Positions 6,911 through 10,153 of a stretch of DNA of 10,153 nt are shown piece after piece. The stretch covers positions 1 through 10,153 of the forward strand of contig DAOUVG010000029.1 in the NCBI GenBank assembly GCA_030667735.1, in the 5' to 3' direction. Position numbers and translations under genes: made by a program. Position 1 is the stretch's first letter, and each line of letters opens with the position of its first letter. This DNA comes from Dehalococcoidales bacterium. GTDB lineage: Bacteria > Chloroflexota > Dehalococcoidia > Dehalococcoidales > Fen-1064. The notes below the pieces were generated by a model. It saw nothing but the letters and a program-made list of their open reading frames with translations. It made no database searches and was not told where the DNA came from.

Positions 6911-6937
6911 ACCCGTGCTCTTCCGGCATGACGAGAA

Positions 6938-6966
6938 TTGACAATCTTAATATCAGATGCTAATCT
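6938..6966 (+). promoter_or_regulatory. Promoter for the small-protein/DUF2089 cluster
   Basis: A perfect -35 TTGACA (6938-6943) is followed after 17 nt by TAATCT (6961-6966), a weak -10 helped by TGC immediately before it (extended -10). The start would be near 6973 and leave a leader of about 48 nt to the ATG at 7021. No other promoter of this quality is seen before the end of the cluster, so it probably serves all genes to 9119. Confidence 0.45.
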
Positions 6967-7020
6967 GGATTAAGAAACTGAAGATGGATATAAAGATAAT
7001 TACGCCAGGAGGTAGGCATA

Positions 7021-7272
7021 ATGATGATTCACAGCCCGGAGATATTTATTCGGCAACATCGAAACACACAGCGAGTCCTTGAACTGCGTGACCGACGGGG
7101 TGAACTCAATGCTCGTCATGAGGCCCTGCGTTCCGTGGCGGGAACCAGTGGTAACCACACCGGACTCGGTACCCGGATGGTCATTGCAGTGGGCGAAGCC
7201 CTGATATCGTTCGGACAGAGACTGAAGGAACGCGGCATGGCTGACTCACCCGCCCCTGTCCGGATACGCTAG
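7021..7272 (+). CDS. Small basic hypothetical protein, 83 aa
   Basis: Not recognised as a named family. The N-terminal half (about 5-40) is highly charged and helix-prone (RQHRNTQRVLELRDRRGELN), and a Gly/Ser/Thr linker at 41-50 leads to an amphipathic helix, MVIAVGEALISFGQRLKERG (53-72), that could lie on a membrane surface or pair with another helix. No cysteines and no true transmembrane span. AGGAGGT at 7007-7013 is 7 nt from the ATG, a strong site, and coding is further supported by its place directly after the promoter and 36 bp before the DUF2089 gene. A second ATG follows immediately at 7024 and could be used instead. A role in the downstream envelope-related cluster is inferred only from position. 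Confidence 0.75.
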   Translation: MMIHSPEIFIRQHRNTQRVLELRDRRGELNARHEALRSVAGTSGNHTGLGTRMVIAVGEALISFGQRLKERGMADSPAPVRIR

Positions 7273-7308
7273 TCCGATAGTAACGTAATAGTAAGGAGGT
7301 AAGTGAAT

Positions 7309-7671
7309 ATGGCTAAAGACTGGTATGAACTGATGCGCCTGACGCGCGGAGCACCGATTATGGTGGAGCGGGTGCGCCTGGTCGATAGCGAACTTTCCAT
7401 CGAAGGCAGCTTCGACCTGCCCCCGCTCGCTCAACTGCCGGCCGAGGACCAGGTCTTCGTGATGGCATTTGTCCGCAGCCACGGCTCCATCAAGGAAATG
7501 GAACAGCTCTTCGGTATCAGCTACCCGACAGTCAAGAACCGGCTCAACCGTATCTCTGAGCATTTCCAGTTTGTCGAGACGATGCCGGTGTCCTCGCAGG
7601 CGGAGGTACTGGCTCAGTTGGAACGCGGCGAGATCACCACCGACGAGGCGATTGAGAGGATGTCAAAATGA
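7309..7671 (+). CDS. DUF2089 family helix-turn-helix protein
   Basis: A 120-residue DUF2089-family protein, presumably a cytosolic transcription regulator. The family core is clear: IEGSFDLPPLAQLPAEDQ (31-48), then a helix-turn-helix at about 60-82 with SYPTVKNRLNRI as recognition helix. Many DUF2089 proteins, as I recall them, begin with a cysteine zinc ribbon; this one has no cysteine at all, so that part is missing or replaced. The C-terminus EVLAQLERGEITTDEAIERM (99-118) matches the short SHOCT-like helix pair that also opens the protein at 8000-8434. An in-frame GTG at 7303 is only 2 nt from AAGGAGGT (7293-7300), while the ATG at 7309 is 8 nt away and preferred. Its stop overlaps the next start by 4 bases (ATGA), indicating translational coupling. 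Confidence 0.88.
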   Translation: MAKDWYELMRLTRGAPIMVERVRLVDSELSIEGSFDLPPLAQLPAEDQVFVMAFVRSHGSIKEMEQLFGISYPTVKNRLNRISEHFQFVETMPVSSQAEVLAQLERGEITTDEAIERMSK

Positions 7672-7976
7672 TACCGCCGATGTTGCTGCGGGTGCATATA
7701 AAAAACCAGCGTCACAACATCCGTTTCTGGTTACCACTATTCATTATCGGGATACCGGCAACGCTATTGATAATTGTGGTTGTCTTATTACTTCTGCCAT
7801 TTGCTTTACTGGCTGCCCTGGTAATGCTGTGTATCGGTCATGGTAAGTGGGCAGCAATTGCAGGTGTCGTTCTACTTCGTGGTGGACCACGGCTACTGGC
7901 GGTACTCTGTGCATTGCGTGGACTCACCGTGGATGTCGACAACAAAACTGAGAAAGTATTTGTTTCATTTCAATAG
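7668..7976 (+). CDS. Small membrane protein, 102 aa
   Basis: Family not recognised. A short basic N-terminus (MIPPMLLRVHIKNQRHNIR) precedes a 37-residue hydrophobic run (20-56) with prolines at 23, 30 and 44, long enough for a helical hairpin or two close transmembrane helices. A further moderately hydrophobic region (62-83) contains Arg71 and Arg75, and a soluble polar tail follows, LRGLTVDVDNKTEKVFVSF (83-101). Likely an inner-membrane protein. It overlaps the DUF2089 stop by ATGA, so it is translationally coupled, and lies 23 bp before the SHOCT-like gene. The arrangement suggests a membrane partner, perhaps the sensor or effector, of the neighbouring regulator; that is inference. Confidence 0.82.
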   Translation: MIPPMLLRVHIKNQRHNIRFWLPLFIIGIPATLLIIVVVLLLLPFALLAALVMLCIGHGKWAAIAGVVLLRGGPRLLAVLCALRGLTVDVDNKTEKVFVSFQ

Positions 7977-7999
7977 GAGAAAACCTGGAGGGTAATATT

Positions 8000-8434
8000 A
8001 TGAGCGAGAATAGAAGAAGAATCCTGGACTTGCTGGCAGAGGGAAAGATAAACGTCGATGAGGCCGAGCGACTGCTGGCAACAATGGGCGAGCATGCCGG
8101 TGAGGGAGCAACTGTGGGTGTGGTGGAGCAGGTGCGCAAGCCACAGCCCAGGTTCCTCAGGGTCGTTGTAGAGCCGGCTGAGGGACCTGGTGCCAAGCAG
8201 GAGCGTGTCAACATCCGCGTACCGGTCGCCCTGCTCCGGGCGGGTATGAAGTTCGCTTCGGTTATCCCCAACGCGGCGTCCGGCCAGATCAATCAGAAAC
8301 TCAAGGAGCAGGGGATTGATATGGACATCCGCGACCTCAAGCTGGAAGACCTGGAGAAACTGGTCGATGTTCTGAGTGAGCTTGAGGTGGATGTCGATAG
8401 CCCCGAGGCGAAGGTTCGCGTCTACTTCGAGTAA
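8000..8434 (+). CDS. SHOCT-like domain protein (YvlB/LiaX N-terminal type)
   Basis: A 144-residue soluble protein. Residues 5-30 (RRRILDLLAEGKINVDEAER and onward) form the SHOCT-like helix pair found at the N-terminus of YvlB and LiaX-type proteins and in some DUF2089 proteins. Next comes a beta segment, FLRVVVE (52-58), then RVNIRVPVALLRAGMKFASV (69-88), which is typical of proteins annotated as SHOCT-like, and a C-terminal LEDLEKLVDVLSELEVDVDS (115-134) ending in KVRVYFE. No signal peptide. The ribosome binding site GGAGGGT (7987-7993) is 6 nt from the ATG. Function is unknown; in Enterococcus, LiaX joins this kind of N-terminus to a beta-rich DUF4097 domain and takes part in the antimicrobial-peptide response. 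Here the beta-helix is a separate gene 49 bp downstream. Confidence 0.85.
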   Translation: MSENRRRILDLLAEGKINVDEAERLLATMGEHAGEGATVGVVEQVRKPQPRFLRVVVEPAEGPGAKQERVNIRVPVALLRAGMKFASVIPNAASGQINQKLKEQGIDMDIRDLKLEDLEKLVDVLSELEVDVDSPEAKVRVYFE

Positions 8435-8483
8435 TACTCACAATGGGTGATGCACACAATGATAGGGGTTCAGGAGGAGAATC

Positions 8484-9119
8484 ATGTCGACCCGTGAATA
8501 CAGGTTCAGTGATTTCAGCAGTGTGGAGGTGGGAGGAGCGTTTGAGGTCGATGTCCAACAGTCGGACTCATACAGCGTTGTCGTGGAAGCCGACTGGCTC
8601 ACGTTTCAGTCTATCGAGGTGTCCAGGCAGGACGAAACGTTGAGAATCGGTCGGAAACGGCATCCTTTCGTCTGGATTCCAACGAGTAGTCGACCAAAAG
8701 CCACCATAACCATGCCGGTACTAAAAGGGCTCTCTATCTCCGGGGCCACGAGAGTTACGGTCAGTGGGTTCAAGTCATCGGAGGACTTCCGGATGGAGCT
8801 GTCCGGAGCCAGCAGTATTACCGGTGACCTCGGTGTGGGGAATACCAGGCTGGTCCTATCCGGTGCCAGTCGGGTGGACATATCCGGCTCAGCCGGAAAT
8901 CTCACCGCCGATATCAGTGGGGCCAGTCGTATCGAGATGGGTAGTTTTGAAGTCCAGGACGCCGGTCTCGTCATGAGTGGTGCCAGCAGGATGACAGTCA
9001 ACGTCAACGGCAGGCTGAACGCAGAGCTGAGCGGTGCCTCACGCTTGCACTACAAGGGTGAGCCAACGATGGGTGACATCAGGACATCAGGGGCCTCCAG
9101 AATCGATAAGACTGAGTAG
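8484..9119 (+). CDS. GIN-domain (DUF2807) beta-helix repeat protein
   Basis: A 211-residue protein of the head GIN / putative auto-transporter adhesin DUF2807 family, related to DUF4097. After an N-terminal beta region with FSSVEVGGAFEVDV (11-24), residues 82-207 form seven rungs carrying SGA[ST] at 86, 107, 126, 145, 165, 183 and 202, a spacing of 18-21 residues expected for a right-handed beta-helix. Most family members I know of are exported, but there is no signal peptide, lipobox or membrane segment here, so this copy looks cytosolic. AGGAGGA (8472-8478) is 5 nt from the ATG. It follows the SHOCT-like gene by 49 bp and probably ends the core operon; the exporter gene follows after 96 bp. 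Function unknown; a sensory or scaffold role beside the SHOCT-like protein is inferred. Confidence 0.88.
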   Translation: MSTREYRFSDFSSVEVGGAFEVDVQQSDSYSVVVEADWLTFQSIEVSRQDETLRIGRKRHPFVWIPTSSRPKATITMPVLKGLSISGATRVTVSGFKSSEDFRMELSGASSITGDLGVGNTRLVLSGASRVDISGSAGNLTADISGASRIEMGSFEVQDAGLVMSGASRMTVNVNGRLNAELSGASRLHYKGEPTMGDIRTSGASRIDKTE

Positions 9120-9126
9120 TCTGGCT

Positions 9127-9145
9127 GGCTCCGGTAGCTGGAGTC
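9127..9145 (+). terminator. Weak hairpin after the GIN-domain gene
   Basis: GGCTCC (9127-9132) pairs with GGAGTC (9140-9145), with one G-U pair, around a 7-nt loop, 7 bases after the stop codon. The following bases (ACCCGCTAAATC) are not U-rich. It could weakly attenuate transcription into the exporter gene; evidence is thin. Confidence 0.2.
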
Positions 9146-9215
9146 ACCCGCTAAATCGCCCCATTGATAACCGTTGTCGCGGTGCAAACACACCAATTCC
9201 TATCCGGGAGGAGTA

Positions 9216-10153
9216 ATGAGAGAGGACGCCGTCCGGCAGAGCACAATCCGTTCCGCGGCAAGCAGCATCCGCCGTTTTCCTTTATTACAGCCGCTGGCAG
9301 ACTGGAACTTCCGCCTGCTCTGGATGGGCGAGAGTATCTCCGTATTCGGTAACTTCTTTATGATGATAGCCCTGGCCTGGGTGGTGCTGGAGGCAACCGG
9401 GTCTGGTCTGGCGCTGGGCATGGTGATGATGGCGGCGGCTATTCCCCGCGCCGTGTTTATGCTCTTCGGTGGGGTGGTCAGTGACCGACTGTCACCGCGC
9501 CTGGTGATGCTGGTTTCCAATACCGCCCAGGGTGTACTGGTGGCTCTGCTTGCGCTCCTGATATTTGCCGGGACAGTCGAACTCTGGCACCTGTACATCC
9601 TCATGGTGATATTCGGGATTGTGGGTGCTTTCTTCCTGCCCGCGATGATGACCATGATTCCCCGGCTGGTCAGCAAAGACAGGCTCGAGGCAGCTAACTC
9701 CCTGGTGATAGCTACCTCGCAACTAAGCGCTTTTATTGGTCCGGCGGCAGCCGGTTTCGTCGTGGCTGCTGCGGGCAGCGCGGTGGCAATGGGTGTTGAT
9801 GCTGCCACCTTTGCTATTGCCTCTGTGACACTGTTGCTCATGAGAGGAATAAGCCTGCGCCGTCGGTCGACACAGGTCAACGAAGAGTTAGCAGAACCTG
9901 CCAGCCAAACCAGTGCGCTTTCCGATATGAAGGAAGGTCTGCGCTATGCCTGGAATAACCCGGAGATTCGGATACTGCTGCCCGTGATTGCGGTCGTTAA
10001 TTTCTGTTTCATCGGTCCTATTGATGTTGGTCTCGCCTGGCTGGCCCACCAGAAGTTTGTTGAAGGTGCCACTGGTCTGGGCATAATGCTATCGGTATTC
10101 GGTGGCACCGCCGTGTTCGGTGCGCTCCTGGCCGGGTCGATTAAGATGAGACA
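9216..10153 (+). CDS. MFS exporter (MFS_3/EntS-like), C-terminus beyond window
   Basis: 312 codons are visible before the window edge; the stop lies outside. A polar N-terminus (1-28) leads to DWNFRLLWMGESIS (29-42), and the first six membrane helices lie at about 40-208 with GGVVSDRLSPR (85-95) as a variant of MFS motif A. A charged central loop (209-250, RRRSTQVNEELAEPASQT) with MKEGLRYAWNNPEIR (238-252) is characteristic of the MFS_3/enterobactin-exporter-like group, followed by the start of the second half. Likely a proton-driven inner-membrane exporter; substrate unknown. GGGAGGAG (about 9206-9213) gives a strong ribosome site 2-5 nt from the ATG. The 96-bp gap shows no convincing promoter, so it may be the last gene of the upstream cluster, which would add an efflux arm to the proposed stress module. 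Confidence 0.9.
   Translation, partial: MREDAVRQSTIRSAASSIRRFPLLQPLADWNFRLLWMGESISVFGNFFMMIALAWVVLEATGSGLALGMVMMAAAIPRAVFMLFGGVVSDRLSPRLVMLVSNTAQGVLVALLALLIFAGTVELWHLYILMVIFGIVGAFFLPAMMTMIPRLVSKDRLEAANSLVIATSQLSAFIGPAAAGFVVAAAGSAVAMGVDAATFAIASVTLLLMRGISLRRRSTQVNEELAEPASQTSALSDMKEGLRYAWNNPEIRILLPVIAVVNFCFIGPIDVGLAWLAHQKFVEGATGLGIMLSVFGGTAVFGALLAGSIKMR

Larger units (their letters stand above)
6638..7020. promoter_or_regulatory. Divergent intergenic control region, partly AT-rich
   Basis: About 380 bp with no credible gene. It separates the minus-strand CoA-transferase operon from the plus-strand small-protein/DUF2089 cluster. From about 6776 to 6850 the sequence is much more AT-rich than the rest of the window and contains two palindromes, TTCATT-T-AATGAA (6801-6813) and ACTATATAGT (6824-6833), and a perfect TATAAT at 6796-6801 with a weak TGGAAA 18 nt upstream. 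Stronger promoter candidates are listed separately. Confidence 0.6.

Noticed and set aside
7274..7294. Short direct repeat ATAGTAA before the DUF2089 gene
   Set aside because: Two 7-bp copies 11 bp apart in an AT-rich gap beside the ribosome site; too short to argue for function.
8735..9110. Nucleotide tandem repeat or CRISPR-like array in the GIN gene
   Set aside because: The periodicity is in the protein (SGA[ST] rungs); codons differ between copies and there are no conserved DNA repeats with unique spacers.
9120..9215. Separate promoter for the MFS exporter
   Set aside because: TTGATA near 9163 has no acceptable -10 at 16-18 nt, so read-through from the upstream cluster is preferred.
9200..9880. 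226-codon open frame on the minus strand
   Set aside because: Antisense to the clear MFS exporter; its composition (Ala/Ser/Thr/Ile-rich without motifs) is what reversed membrane-protein codons produce.

Overview
The window is about 10 kb of moderately GC-rich bacterial DNA with long convergent and divergent blocks, strong AGGAGG-type ribosome binding sites and ordinary sigma70-like promoters. There is no rRNA, tRNA, CRISPR array or insertion sequence. The gene families fit an anaerobic Chloroflexota lineage, most likely Dehalococcoidia: several class III CoA-transferases, a DUF362/ferredoxin protein, and a DUF2089 / SHOCT-like / GIN-domain cluster. That assignment is inference from gene content; no marker gene is present.

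Left half (1-6637) is a carboxylate/CoA region. A class III CoA-transferase (1340-2620, minus) is followed on the same strand by a DUF362 protein with a C-terminal two-cluster ferredoxin domain (42-1277). Divergent from it is an MFS transporter of the fosmidomycin-resistance-like type (2995-4149, plus). Convergent to the transporter is a two-gene operon of two more CoA-transferases (5432-6637, then 4187-5404, minus). All three transferases carry the N-terminal nucleotide-binding-like fold and the C-terminal 'LGEH/GQHT' signature. Two keep the aspartate expected to carry the acyl group; the middle one has alanine there, which raises the possibility of a two-subunit enzyme. A simple reading is uptake or export of organic acids by the MFS protein and their activation by CoA transfer. 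No substrate can be named.

Right half (7021 to the end, plus) is a tight gene string: an 83-residue small protein, a DUF2089 helix-turn-helix protein, a short membrane protein overlapping it by 4 bases, a SHOCT-like protein, and a GIN-domain (DUF2807) beta-helix protein with seven SGA[ST] rungs. An MFS exporter cut by the window edge follows 96 bp later. The SHOCT-like plus beta-helix pair resembles the two halves of YvlB/LiaX-type envelope-stress proteins of Firmicutes, here encoded as separate genes. I infer an envelope-stress or antimicrobial-response module.

The two intergenic regions longer than 300 bp hold most of the regulatory signal. Region 2621-2994 carries divergent promoters with 17-nt spacers, a 12-bp palindrome at the predicted start of the minus transcript, and two tandem hairpin palindromes in the MFS leader. 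Region 6638-7020 carries divergent promoters, an AT-rich stretch with two palindromes, and a GTACA inverted repeat.
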